From Rhizaria sp. SCN 62-66 (lineage: Eukaryota > Rhizaria, unplaced), in assembly GCA_001724265.1 (NCBI GenBank), contig MEDY01000089.1, positions 1-64,000 of the forward strand: a stretch of DNA of 64,000 bases, given 5' to 3'. Under the pieces are notes generated by a model, which had not been told where the DNA came from, searched no databases, and saw nothing but the letters and a program-made list of their open reading frames with translations. The number at the start of each line of letters is the position of its first letter. Positions within the stretch are counted from its first letter, which is position 1. Below are positions 1 to 10,769 of the stretch, in pieces. A program made the translations under genes and the position numbers.

Positions 1-722
1 GAGGGATGATGTGCCGTTCTGCAGCCCGGCCCATTGAAAGTCGCGCACCTGGGTGTTGCGCACCAAACGGTAAAGGGGCCTCGCTTGCTCGTTGGCGACT
101 GCGAGCACGACAGCGTTCCACGAGTCATTGCGGCTATGCGACTGGGCCTTAGCAGCCTCAATCGGGATCTCGGCCTTGAGGAAGACGAGCACATCCGCCT
201 GAAAATGGACGATGCCGGTAACGCCGCCTGCTCGCACGGGGTAGCAGCGCTCAGCACGACTGTCTGCTAGTAGATGCGCAAGTCGGGCGCGGGTGCCGTC
301 GCGACCTCAGCGAGCGTCGTGAGTGGTGTAGTCTCGTACGGCGTGTCGGGTGACGCTTCAGTGAGAGAGAGGAAGAAAGAGGGAGAGAGAGAGAGAGAGG
401 GGTGAGCCGACCATACCAAACAGTCAAACAAGCAAGGCAACAGAGCAACAGCAAGCAGAAACGTACCGACAGGCGCCGCAGCGGGGAGCAGGAGGGCGTC
501 GAGGGCTTCTTGGGAGCGAGTAACCCGCTCATGAGCCCCGTCCACCTTGTTGTAGACGTCAATCTTGGCCTTGATAAGGTCCTTCTCCAGCTTAAGTTCG
601 GTCAGCTGGGCCTGGATAATCGTGCGGAGCTCCTTGTCAACGGTCTTATACAGGGCCTGGTTGGCCTGTTCGAGGCGACGGAGGATGGAGTCCAGATCTT
701 TGAGCTGCTCGGGCGTAGCCAT
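1..722 (-). CDS. Coiled-coil protein of unknown function, 5' part, runs off the left edge
   Basis: I do not recognise the family. The gene starts at an ATG at 722 and its first exon (722-467, 85 codons plus one base) encodes a highly helical, charged segment with heptad-like spacing (leucine, lysine and glutamate rich), so a coiled coil is likely. A donor GTACGT follows at 466. The best acceptor is the AG at 265-264: with the one carried base it opens a frame of 87 further codons without a stop that reaches base 1, with GC-rich third positions and a balanced protein composition (positions 263-1). An alternative acceptor at 357-356 gives a short tail ending at a TAG at 269-267, but TAG seems to be a sense codon in this genome and that frame has shadow-like composition beyond it. 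The sequence just upstream of the ATG ends in a pyrimidine-rich stretch and CAG, so a 5'-UTR intron is possible. Confidence 0.6.
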
Positions 723-1094
723 GTTTCTGCGCAATAAAAGCAAACAAACAGCAACAAAAGGTAAACGATTAGCAAGAGGCAAGCCATTCCATGGTCGGTG
801 TGAAGAAGGGCGAGCAACCAAAGAGGTCCAACTCCGCGCTGCGCTGGTGGCGACATCAACTCGACCCCTCTTCCTGCCTCGTAAAACAAGCGTCAAACAC
901 TGCCACCAAACAAAGCAATCAGAACACAACAAACATAAAAATAAGCAACCATTCCCATCTCAAGAGCACCTGTCTGCATGCCGTTTTCCTCACCCCAAAG
1001 TTCCTCTGGGAGCCGAAGGAAGGTCGCCTCCCGTCACCAGTCCGTTGGGCTGCGAATGTCAATGAGGTCTGCCAGGGTCGTTTTTGGGCATTTA
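723..1094. other. Spacer upstream of the left-edge gene
   Basis: This is the presumed promoter and 5' leader of the minus-strand gene that starts at 722. Small plus-strand reading frames here lack coding character. I see no RNA gene or clear motif apart from the acceptor-like sequence immediately upstream of the ATG. Confidence 0.4.
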
Positions 1095-1284
1095 GTCATA
1101 GCAATTTTCGCGATCTTCATTATACATCACATTCAACCCATAAACCGTTTCATCACACAAAATCGCCGTCGTGTTTGTGCGCAAATGGCTAGCAATCTCA
1201 CATTGTAGTTGCGCACACGTCGACACCACCTGCCCCGCCAGGGGTTGTTAGGAAAAGTGACTGTGAGCAGGGGTTCTCAAAACC
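1095..1284 (+). repeat. Left arm of inverted repeat
   Basis: This arm pairs with 2448-2615 in inverted orientation. The match is strongest from about 1095 to 1235, becomes gapped near 1235-1265, and resumes at the GGGGTTCTCAAAA motif around 1270-1283. Confidence 0.7.
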
Positions 1285-2447
1285 TCGTTTTGAAGGTAGG
1301 TCCGTAACAGATTTTATCAATAATATAGATGAAGATTGTTATGAAACAATTTCTTATTTCCGAGATATGTGCAATGCTCAGTTTAATAAATTATGAAATA
1401 TTTTAAAATTGTGGTTGGAATCGTTCTTAGGTCCATATCCAGGATTTACGAAAAAACTAATATCGCAGAAACCGCGATATATAAACTTTTTGGTGAATAT
1501 AAAACTCGTTTTTTGATGAAATTTTGATTTCTGTGTTTAAGTTTTGATTCTGCAAGTACCTTAGCCATAACCATTCGTCTTGAAGTCAGTTTCTGAAAGT
1601 AACTATAGAGTCAAAGTCGGGACACTTAAAATAAGAATTTATTTGTGAAATTTGTAAATATACAAAATTAACCTAGTTAATTTACTATCTAAAGTGTCAC
1701 CACGTTAAGAAAAACGAGATTTTTTAAGTTAAAGTTTGATTATAAAGAGATATAGTCCGTAATAGTTAAGTAGCCGATTTCGCACGAGTGACCTACCAAG
1801 CGTTTGGTGGTCTTCTGATCAGGGGATTTCTCAAAGTGACATAAATCTCCACTGTAAGGTAGTAATTATAATAGCATTCCAATAAAGGTGCGAATCGTGA
1901 GAACTGAGTATCATCACGAGTCTCTGGATAGCATTCAGTGACATGGACTCACCCCTTGCCAGTCAAGTCTGAGTGTGACTCTCATGATGAATCGAGGTCC
2001 GAATGGTTATACTAAGCAATACATCCGACGTATTATTAATATTATTGACCAGCCCCAAACACATTTTTCACCCCATTGTGAGATATTAACCATAAGGATG
2101 AGCTGATGTGGGTTGGTGTTGACACGGCCGGCCGGGCTCAAGGGCCCATAGCGGAGCGGAGGTATCATAAAAGACGCAGAAAACTACAAGCGGTGTCAAA
2201 TTTTTGATTTAGAAGTGCGATGATGATGAGCCCGCGGCCAGTGAAGCCCCAGTGACTGCCACAGTCAAATGACGCGAAATGATATTATCACAACATGCAT
2301 GTGCTAATATAACGCAAGGTAGTACAATTCAATGTTTGAACAACATAAATGACGGGAATATTACAGATAATTAATTATTACCGATGAAATTGCACATATT
2401 TCAACATGTGTCACAAGAATGACGATGATCTGAGCTTTACTTGATAT

Positions 2448-2615
2448 TTTGAGAACCCCACCGGAAGGGACGGGGCGGGTGATGTCGAAGAGTGCGCAAC
2501 TGCAATGTGAGATTGCTACCCATTTGCGCACAAGCACGACGGCGATTTTGTGTGATGATATAGTGTTTATGGATTAAGTATGATGTATAATGAAGATATC
2601 GAAAATTATTATGAC
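2448..2615 (-). repeat. Right arm of inverted repeat
   Basis: This is the inverted copy of 1095-1284. It begins at the inner TTTTGAGAACCCC and ends near the outer ATGAC. The arms differ by scattered substitutions, so the insertion or duplication is not recent. Confidence 0.7.
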
Positions 2616-3149
2616 AACGAGGTTAAATGTTGTGAACGTTCGGATTTGTTAGAACGAAGCGGCAGTGGACAACATGTGGACTAACTGACCTTTAAATGTG
2701 CATTTACACAATTCTACGACGTGCTCTTCATGCAGAACCCTCGGACTTGCCCACAGGGGTTAAGTTTGTACTTTCCAAGATGGGGAGATTAGATGTTGTA
2801 GACGTAGAATTTAAGGAGATCTATGATGTTTATATGCAAGGATACCAAGGAATAAGCTCAATTATGCTGTATATCGAAGACTGTATTGGGGAAATAAAAA
2901 TTAAGTTCGTACTTTCCAAGAACCTCAACCTCAAGCGTCTTTTCGGGGAAAGCAAATGTGAAGGATAGCATCCTGACTGCTGACATTTAGTTTGGTTTGT
3001 ATAATCTTTGCATATAGTTATATTATATTGTTATTTTTGGTTGACATTCATGGTTTGTATCATTCACATTCTGCAGTGGCAAACGCTGACCTTCCTCTTT
3101 TCTCACACTTTTTTTTTTGTGTGTGACCATTTTAGTCAACGTTACAACG
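2616..3149. other. AT-rich spacer with a doubtful 90-codon reading frame
   Basis: An ATG-started frame at 2696-2968 would encode 90 residues but has no recognisable domain. Its only notable feature is a nearly exact 18-nt direct repeat at 2762-2779 and 2903-2920, 141 nt apart, which encodes KFVLSK twice. I do not call it a gene. The stretch before 3150 contains a T-run and an acceptor-like TTTTAG at about 3130, so a 5'-UTR intron for the next gene is possible. Confidence 0.3.
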
Positions 3150-3692
3150 ATGCTTGGGGCTTGTTTCCGCTCGCTTGCGTCCCACACTGTCAGCAAGAGC
3201 GTGTGCAATGGTTTCTTACGGGCTATGTCGACCGGTCCTGTCGCAACAGGCATTACGTCGTCGGCGCCTCTGCCTGCGGCGCCTCGACCGACGGCACCCG
3301 CACCTACGTCGTCCACGGTGACTGCTGTTGCTGAGTTTGCCGCTTTGACGACGAAGCATATCGCGCCCGTTGTCTTTTTTTTCACCACTGCGTGTGTTAC
3401 TGTGGGTGTTTGGCTGCACCGCAGCATCGAGGACTCGTCCCGCGACACCCGCGCCGACATCGCCACCTTCCGCACCGAGATGACCCACGCCCACAACGCC
3501 ATGCGCGCCGAGATGGCCAGCGACCGCGCCGAGCGCCACGCCGAGATGGCCAGCGACCGCGCCGAGCGCCGCGCCGAGCAGCGTGATGCGAATGCGCGTC
3601 TTGACAACATCATGAACATGTTTGTGACCAACAAACTTGCCTCTGGCGCATCCTCGTCCACCAACACCGCCAACAACACAAACAGTAACTGA
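3150..3692 (+). CDS. Small single-pass membrane protein with coiled coil, possibly mitochondrial
   Basis: The 180-residue protein is not a family I recognise. I chose the ATG at 3150 because the resulting N-terminus (about 30 residues, basic, serine-rich, no acids) resembles a mitochondrial presequence. A proline/alanine/threonine-rich linker follows to about residue 60. One hydrophobic segment, about residues 74-92, is the likely membrane span. A strongly helical, charged segment (about 95-150) comes next and contains an 11-residue duplication, AEMASDRAERH and AEMASDRAERR, encoded by a 33-nt tandem repeat near 3507-3572. The C-terminus is rich in serine, threonine and asparagine. The gene has no introns in the coding part and ends in TGA. 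An inner-membrane protein with a soluble coiled coil is an inference from topology only. Confidence 0.6.
   Translation: MLGACFRSLASHTVSKSVCNGFLRAMSTGPVATGITSSAPLPAAPRPTAPAPTSSTVTAVAEFAALTTKHIAPVVFFFTTACVTVGVWLHRSIEDSSRDTRADIATFRTEMTHAHNAMRAEMASDRAERHAEMASDRAERRAEQRDANARLDNIMNMFVTNKLASGASSSTNTANNTNSN
3507..3572 (+). repeat. 33-nt tandem duplication inside the coiled-coil coding region
   Basis: Two adjacent 33-nt units encode almost identical 11-residue segments, so the duplication preserves the frame and lengthens the helix by three turns. Confidence 0.7.
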
Positions 3693-4082
3693 ACATGTTG
3701 CCGACTGCGCATATTGTTTTCATCATCTTGATCATTGATATCCTCATCAGCATTGGGTGTCGCTCGTCTGGATGATAAACAGTAGTCCACGGCCGGTTTT
3801 CATCGGCGCTCTCATCGACAGCTCACTGTTGTTTGTTGTTTCTCATTTTCTTTGTCACCGACCGTCTCACCAACTATTAATATTACGTTTTACATCGACC
3901 GTGACACTGTTCTGTGACGCACGACATTTGCAATATACATGTACATACATCATAATTTATTTATTTTTAAACGGTTTCAGTTGTTACAACCGACAATTAG
4001 CATAAAATATCAAGTTTCACAGGCTCACACTGGGGCAAACACCAAACGTCAATTCCAAGCAGCCACATAAAGGTGGTGATTC

Positions 4083-4240
4083 CTGTGTACACACATTTCG
4101 TTTTCATGTGAACACACAGTCTCTTTTTCTGTAAAAACACAATCATCAAAGTATATAATTCGAATTATACACGTGCTTCTTATTGTTTTCATAGAAAAAG
4201 AGAGTCTGTGTACATAGGAAAACGAACTGTGTGTACACGG
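4083..4240. repeat. 158-bp imperfect palindrome (fold-back element)
   Basis: The two halves are symmetrical about position 4161/4162. The centre, 4154-4169, is a perfect 16-bp palindrome (TATAATTCGAATTATA), and the outer ends both carry a GTGTACACACA-type sequence. The arms match along most of their length with scattered mismatches and no offset, so the transcript or single strand could fold into one long hairpin. A miniature inverted-repeat transposon or fold-back element is the simplest reading. Confidence 0.75.
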
Positions 4241-4322
4241 GAAACACAATCTTTATTACGCGGCCGGCAAATGATGTGTGAAGGAGATTTTATGCAGAAC
4301 GTCGGCTGTAACAGAGGCCGCG

Positions 4323-4349
4323 CCTTTCACCCTTTTCAAGGGTGAAAGG
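4323..4349. repeat. Perfect 12-bp stem hairpin
   Basis: CCTTTCACCCTT (4323-4334) and AAGGGTGAAAGG (4338-4349) are exact reverse complements around a 3-nt loop. It sits outside any gene, and its role is unknown. Confidence 0.6.
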
Positions 4350-5297
4350 TTGATGTGACACCGTTTAATTTCGTTCATATTTCACCACTCAACCACACGG
4401 AAATGTCAAATATGCCATGTAATAACCATTAAAAAGGCATGTAGATGACCAAGGCGCGGGGCTGTTGTACATCATGCGGCGGCTTACTTATGGATCTACA
4501 TGAAAAGCAATGTATTAATAGTTAAATTTTATGTCATAATGTCCATCAATTCACCATGTAAACCAACCATTTAGCCGGTAAAATTTTGTCGAAATATGAA
4601 TGAATTTAAACGCTGCCATGAAGCATGATATTAGTTCCGATGACAAATCATTACGTTGGTGCAAAATGATCCACTTGCCTTCCACCCAGCTTTTAGGCAT
4701 AAATGCGCTCACAAGCACGCAAAAATTGGTTGTTGCCACGTTTTGCACATAGGCTTTGACCTTTAAGTGCATCGTACATCCCTTATAATGATCATCTCAC
4801 GCCGCTGGCGCCGACGGGGCCTGTACTTCATGTGAACTGGCCACAACTTTCTCGGAGCGCTGGATGACTGGGTGAAACATATACAGTACTTAAGAAAAAA
4901 TATGGAAGAATTATATTTTCAAACACTACAAAAATTGGAAAATGCAGTTATAGTGTTAATTGACGGAAAAAACACAGATATCTGCGCCCTATTCAAGTTG
5001 CTATGAGGAATCCGGCGGGTTCCCATGATGACGACTCTATATGGCTAAGATAAGAGTGAAAAATAGAAGAATGACAAGGAATGTTGAGCAAGTTATACAG
5101 CGTATGAGTATGCATGATGCAGTGTCGTGATGGAGAGAACGAGAGTAAGGTGAGTCGAGATTGAAAGTCGAGATGTATTTTAGAATGTCGTATTATGCTA
5201 AATAAACGCTTGATTTGAGATCTATCTATGTAGTCGTTACTTTAGATAGAGCTTTCGTTCCAAGCTCCTTGATCATGGGAAGGCAAGCTGAGAAGAC

Positions 5298-8200
5298 TTA
5301 GTGAAAGTTGTGTTGCATTGTGTGATAGTATTCGCCTTCATACATCACCATCGACGGCCCATTGTCCACCGCATTCACGCTGCCGCCATTGACGGGGCCA
5401 GCAGTCGCAACTTCAACAGCGACCGCAGCAGCAGCAGCAGCAGCAGCAGTTTTCTCAGTGCCAGTCAGATCAGCAGCAGTGTTGGTAGTGTCGTCATCGT
5501 CGAGAACGATAACATCGTCAGCAGCAACAGCGTTAGCGCCAGTGGCAAGCCCTGCAGCAGTAACAGCAGCGCCATTGTTAGCCTCGTAACCGCTGCTTCC
5601 ACGTTCGCGACCAACACTGTCATTGACTTCATCATTGTCGTTGTCGCCGTCGTCGCCGTCGTCGTCACTGTCGCCGACCGAGCCCAGCACGAGCCGCAGC
5701 GGCTTGATGGCGTCTGACTGAGACATGACGTCGTAATCACCCTGTTTGTCGCCATGCACAGTTTTGGTGAGGGGATCTCCAAGATGACACTGCTGATTCT
5801 GTTTCTGCTGCAGTGGCTGCTATTGCTGATGCTGCGACTGCTGCTGCAGGTGCACCGATTGCTGCTGCTGCTGCTGCTGCTGCTACGAGTCACCACCGTT
5901 GCCGTCTATGAGCACGCTGTTGAACTGATGATAGTAGCCGCCGCTGCCTTGTCCAGGCTGCATTCGACCGAAATCCCCCCACCGGCAACCGCCACCGCCA
6001 TTGTCACAGGCGCTGTGACTCGCACTGTTCTTTGTGAGAGAGCTGTCGCCGTTGCTAGAGGTCATCAGCGACTGCGAGCGCGCAGTCCTTTGCTGTTGGT
6101 GCTGTTGTTCCTGTACAAGCAGCGGAGCAACGCTCACATCGGTGGCAGGAGTAACATTCGGGTTGACAGCAACAACAGCAGCAGCAAAAGTCTCTGAAAA
6201 GCGCCTCGCTACAGTCTCAGAAAAGCGGCGCCTCGCTACAGTGTGCCGCTCTGCGGGGGCGGGTGCGGCCACCGGTGACAGCGGCTGCAGCGGCGGCGGG
6301 CTCTGCGGCGGCGAGCCAGACCCGAACGCCGCGAACGCCGTGGTTTCGTGCGCGAGCGCGGTGTGGGACTGGCTCTGCATCTCCAGCTGCAGTCGCAGAA
6401 GCAGCTGCGCCTGCGCCTGTGCGCGCGCCTCTGCGCCCCCCGCCTCGGCCTCAGACCCAGTCTTAGCTTTAGTCATAGCGCCCGCGGCAGTCTGCGCATG
6501 CGCATGCGCCTGCGCCTGTTCCTGTTCCGGCTGAGACTCTTGTTGCGACTGCGGCTGCAAGTGCGGCGGCGACTGCTGTTGCTGCTGCATTGGCGAAGAT
6601 TGCGGTTGCGACTGGGATTGCGACATGAACAGGACGTACGGCTTGAGGTTAAACATCGACTGTGACTGTCCGAGCGCGTCTGCGTCGTCGGTGCGACTCG
6701 CATCGCTATATACAACGACGCTGCCGTTCCTATCTTTGGCGGCACTCGCACGAGCAGCTGTCGCAGCAGCAGCAGATGTCACACCGCTCGTCTTCACGGC
6801 CAGAGGGCTAGCGACTGCGAGAGCAGATAAGGTGCGAGAGCTCAGGTCGATCGCTGCCGTCGTCGTCGCGTGGCGGCTTAACTTAGCGCCGCCGCCGGCA
6901 GCAAGGCCGCGACTGTGACTGTCTCTGTTGACGCCAGTGTTACTAGAGCTGCGGTGCACAGTAGTGCTTCTGTAGTTGCTCTTGGTCATGATGATGTCGA
7001 TCATATCGACGTCATTCGCGCGTGTCCGGGGCGACGGGGTGTACCCCGTAATAATGACGCCTGGCGACACGTTGACGGCGCTCTCGGCGTCCGTTGCCGG
7101 CACGATCACGGCGTCATCACTCGCGTCACCACCGCCATCACCACCAGCAGCAGCGGCGGCGGCTGCCGCGGCGGCGCGTTCGGCAGCGGCCTTCTTGTCG
7201 GCCTCTGCGGCGGCCCTCAGAGCCAGCGCGGCGGCGACGCTCCTGGCAACCTCGGCGACACGGTCGCTCTGAGGGGGCTGCTTAGACTGTGGACTAAGGG
7301 GCGACGCGAGCTCGGCGCCGCCCTCAGCGCCAGCGCCAGCGCCAGCGTTGTCGTTGCCAGTGCCCGCGGTGATAGCGGCGCTTGTGAGAGCGTTTGCGCT
7401 AGGGGACATACTGGCCAAGCGACGCTTCTTCTGGCAACCACTGCCGCTCGCGGCAGCGTTGTCGCGGCTGCGGTCGCCGCAGTCCTCAGACTCTGAGCCC
7501 GAACCCGTCTTCAACTCGGACAGGCGCCGCTCACGAGGTGCTCGAGAGCGTGACTTGGAGGACAGCAACAGTCTCGACGCGGCGCCAGTGACATCATCGC
7601 CGTCACTGTCACTGCCGGTCTCGGAGTCCGTCCCGTTGACTGAGCTCGAGTTGGCGTCAGACTGCGTGAATCCGGTTGTCTCGTTGTTGACCCAGTAACC
7701 CTGAGGCGACGGCGCGCGCCCGAAAGCGAAGCCGCCTCGGTCCACAGCGGCGGTGGCGGTGGCGGCGGCAGTGGTTTTGGGGCTGCGGAACGCGGCCAAA
7801 CGGGCTCCGATCGAGAGATGAGGGCCGATACCGCCGGCACGGCCACCGCCGACGAGACCACCGCTGACGCCGCCGCGGCCGCGAGAGTTGCTGCCCGCGC
7901 TGGCGGCGTGTCTATTCGCAGCCGGAGGCCCATTTGCAGCAGCAGCAGCAGCAGCGCTCTCGGCGGCGGCGGCGAGGGCGGCGGTGGCGGGAGTGCCGCA
8001 GGCCGTCGCGACCGCCGAGGCCAACGAGCCCGCAAGGGACAGCGGCGCCGACTCAGTGCCAGCGCCAGCGCCAGTGCCGGTGAAAGCGCCAGTGCCAGCA
8101 GCAGCAGCGGCAGCGGCCGCGTTGAGCGGTGCAGTGAGGGCGCGCTTGAGGCCGCGGGACTGGGACTGGACGATGCTCTCACTGGTGATGCTGAGGTAGG

Positions 8201-10769
8201 CCGAGAGAGTCGCATCGCGGGCAGCAGCGGCGGCGTTTGCTCTGGTTCTGTTGTTGTACACTGTGTGAGGGTTGTAACTGGGAGCGTAGACGTTTCTCGA
8301 TCCGTATCCGCTATTTGAATTGTTGTTATAATGTTGCTGCTGCTGCTGCTGCGGTTGTTGATTCACGCTCGCAGCAGCACTCACTGCTTGACCGTTATCA
8401 TTGCAATGGCTGTTCACGTACAGAGCAAGAAACGGCACGGAAATCGCCTTGTCCCGGCCCGCAGCGGCTTGACTTTTCTTCGACGCGGCGTGACTTTTGT
8501 TCGCCTCGAGCTCGCCCCGCACGACGCCAACCGCGGTGCGCGCCGCGTCGGCTTCCTTCTGCAGCCGCAAATCGAGCTTGCTGAAGTCCTTCGCGGCGGC
8601 GGCGGCGGCGGTGGCAGTAGCGGCGGCAGCGGCGGCGGCCGCGGTCGCATGAGGGCCAGCGGCGACGGCAGTCACAGCGGCAGCGGCGGCAGCAGTGGCG
8701 TTGACAGTGGCGGCGGCGGCGGCGGCGGCGGTGGTCGCTGCTGCGGCCTCCGCGATAGCCAGTCGCGCGCTGCCAGAGGCCTCGAGGAAGGCGAGCAAGT
8801 TAAGCCGCCACTCGGCGGGCGTCGAGAGCACCGTCGCGGCCGCAGGGAACGTGATCGCGACCGTGGGCGTGACTGTGGGCTGCGGTTGAGAGATGTGGGG
8901 CTGAGAGCTGCGAGCTGCTGCTGCTGCTGCTGCGGCGGCGGCTGCTGTGCTGTTCGCGGCGGCTGAGGCGGACGCAAAGGGCGTGTCGGCGGCAGTTGCG
9001 AGACTGCTGTGACCGTTATCGTGACTGCCGTGGGTGTAAGGGGTGCCGAGGAGCCAGTCCATGACTGTGCTTAGGTCTCGGTCGCTAGGACTTGCACTTG
9101 CCCCATTTGCACAACTCTGCTCACAGCAGTCAGTCATTCGCACCTGTTGTTGTTGTTGCTGCTGTTGCTGTTGCTGCTTGTGGTATTGATAGCGACAGAG
9201 TGCGAGCGCGCGGGTGACAAAAGCCGCCTCGTGCGAAAGATAGGCCGCGTCACGCGAAAGGTAAGCCGTATCAGACGGAGAGTAGGCCGCAGAAGCGGAG
9301 GCCAAGGAACTGTGAGCACCTAATAAGTGACTGTGAGCGGCCGACAAGTGACTGTGGGCTGGGCCCAGGGCAATGTAGTGCGCAGTCGCAGCCAGAGGCG
9401 CGAGAATTTGCTGTTGTAGCTGAGCCTGAGCCTGCGGTTGAAGCTGAGGCTGAGATTGTAATTGTGCACTCGCACTCGAGCTTTCGTTGGCAGCGCGTGA
9501 TTGCTGCTGCTGCAGCTGTAGTGGCAAGCGAGAGCGTGAGTGTGACTGAGTACCCGAGCGCGTGGGAGTATGCAAGTGTGTTTGAGGATGCGAGTGACCG
9601 TGAGCATCCGAGGGACCGTGAGCATCCGCGGCACCGGCACCTGCCGCGATCAGCGACTCGAGCTGCACTGGCGCCCGCGCTGGCGCCTGCGCTGCTGCAG
9701 CATTCCCATTAGCATTATCACTGGCATTCGCATTAGCACTGACGCTGGCACTGGCACTGGCGGGGGCGGCAGCGGCGTCGGCGTCGGCGTCGGTGTCGGC
9801 GACAGACACTCCAGGGCTCGTTCGCGCGCTGCTATCGGCGTCTGCATTGTTGGCATTGATGTGATTGGTGATATTGTTATTGTTCTTATGCTCTTGTTTC
9901 AAAACGAGTGCGCGCTGGCAGTCAGGTGCGCTCTCAGTCGCCGCACTCGCCCCAGCCCCCGGCTCACTATCTCCCGTGTTTATCGTGTTGCCCGTGTCAG
10001 TCCCTTGCGCGTCAGCGGCGTCGGCGTCAGTGTCTTTGGTTATGTCGGTGTTTGCATGCTTTGGTGCCACGGCAGTAAATTCAGTCGCAGCAGATGTTGT
10101 AATCCCAACAGCTTTAACAGTGTCAGTCTCCGATTCAATCCCAGTATTTGCTTCAAATGCAGCAACAACAGCAGTCGTCCCAGCTTTCACGGGAGCGTCT
10201 CCAGCAGCGCCGGTGACAGCAATATCAAGTGCCTACTTCGCGGTGACACTGCAATTGTTGCCCCCCGAGCTCGTAACGACGGCGAGATACGCAGCAGACT
10301 TAGTTGTATGCGCTCCCGCAGCCGCATTCGGCACGTGCAACAACGCCGCTAAGGACGACGATGACGAAGACGACGATGAGGACGATGAGGACGGCACTGG
10401 CGACGCGGGCGCTGCAGCCGACGCCGCGTGCGGGCCATAAGCCAAGCCCGCGGAGCGCTGCTGCGAGAGCCGCTGCGACTGTGAACGTAAGTGCGAGTGC
10501 GAGTCCGACTGAGAGTCCGACTGAGAGGGCGACTGAGAGGGCGACTGAGGGGGCGACTGAAGGGGCGACTGAAGAAGCGACATCGGGAGCTGGAATACCG
10601 CCAGGCTCGCGAGGCGCGCTGAGGTATGCTCCAATGCGGCGGCGCTCTAACTGGCGCCGACACCGTCAACCGCTGTCAGTCCTGCGGCCGCGGTGTACGT
10701 GTCGGAGCCGGGACTGAGGCGCGGCGGGGCGGCGGGGCCGGCGCGGGGCGGGGAGTTGTCGGAGCTCAT
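5298..10769 (-). CDS. 1823-residue Gln/Ala/Ser-rich protein, probably nuclear, with four in-frame TAG codons
   Basis: No known domain is visible. The ATG at 10769 begins a single intron-less frame of 1824 codons that ends in TAA at 5300-5298, provided TAG is read as an amino acid at 10649-10647, 10235-10233, 5885-5883 and 5822-5820. The third TAG is followed directly by seven glutamine codons, and the fourth lies in a glutamine tract, which points to glutamine. The protein is dominated by poly-Q, poly-A, Ser and Asn runs and by short repeats such as SQSQ and RRFSET. More ordinary stretches are around RLQKEADAARTAVGVVRGE and a basic cluster QKKRR that could be a nuclear localisation signal. 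The C-terminus is acidic (a run of D/G/N, later VLDDDD). Composition resembles transcription or RNA regulators, but that is inference only. The start of the gene faces the NF-YC-like gene across a 458-nt divergent spacer. Confidence 0.75.
5820..5822 (-). other. In-frame TAG inside a glutamine-rich tract
   Basis: The context is CAG CAA TAG CAG, so the codon is flanked on both sides by glutamine codons. The frame then runs on for 173 codons to a TAA. Confidence 0.85.
5883..5885 (-). other. In-frame TAG next to poly-glutamine
   Basis: The codon is followed immediately by six CAG and one CAA in the same frame, which suggests that it arose within a glutamine repeat. Confidence 0.85.
10233..10235 (-). 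other. In-frame TAG read as sense
   Basis: This TAG joins two long open segments in the same frame (context SVTAK-TAG-ALDIAV). No ATG follows for many codons, so the downstream segment has no start of its own. Confidence 0.8.
10647..10649 (-). other. In-frame TAG read as sense
   Basis: This TAG lies 40 codons after the ATG at 10769 in the low-complexity gene. Coding-like sequence continues on both sides (context GVGAS-TAG-SAAALEH). Confidence 0.75.

Larger units (their letters stand above)
1095..2615. mobile_element. AT-rich element bounded by about 170-bp inverted repeats (non-autonomous transposon relic?)
   Basis: Two arms, about 1095-1284 and 2448-2615, are inverted copies of each other at roughly 80 to 85 per cent identity judged by eye. 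They share long blocks, for example around 1160-1190 against 2525-2545, and both end on the inner side with GGGGTTCTCAAAA. Between them lie about 1.2 kb of AT-rich DNA with no convincing reading frame, apart from a GC-rich patch near 2120-2160. Long terminal inverted repeats without a transposase fit a non-autonomous DNA transposon. Two copies of a shorter repeat inserted in opposite orientation would look the same. I could not find a clear target-site duplication. Confidence 0.6.
3693..5297. other. Long AT-rich spacer containing palindromes
   Basis: No reading frame here has coding character. The spacer contains the 158-bp palindrome at 4083-4240 and the hairpin at 4323-4349, listed separately. 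GC-rich patches near 4455 and 4801 show no identifiable content. The part nearest 5297 will include the 3' end of the minus-strand gene. Confidence 0.5.

Noticed and set aside
3023-3790. Minus-strand frame of about 255 codons
   Set aside because: It overlaps the plus-strand membrane/coiled-coil gene, is repetitive only because of the complement of its tandem repeat, and has no plausible domain.
5883-10235. Treating the segments separated by TAG as separate genes
   Set aside because: The downstream pieces share the frame, lack starts, promoters and domains of their own, and the same pattern occurs in four other unrelated genes including COQ9.
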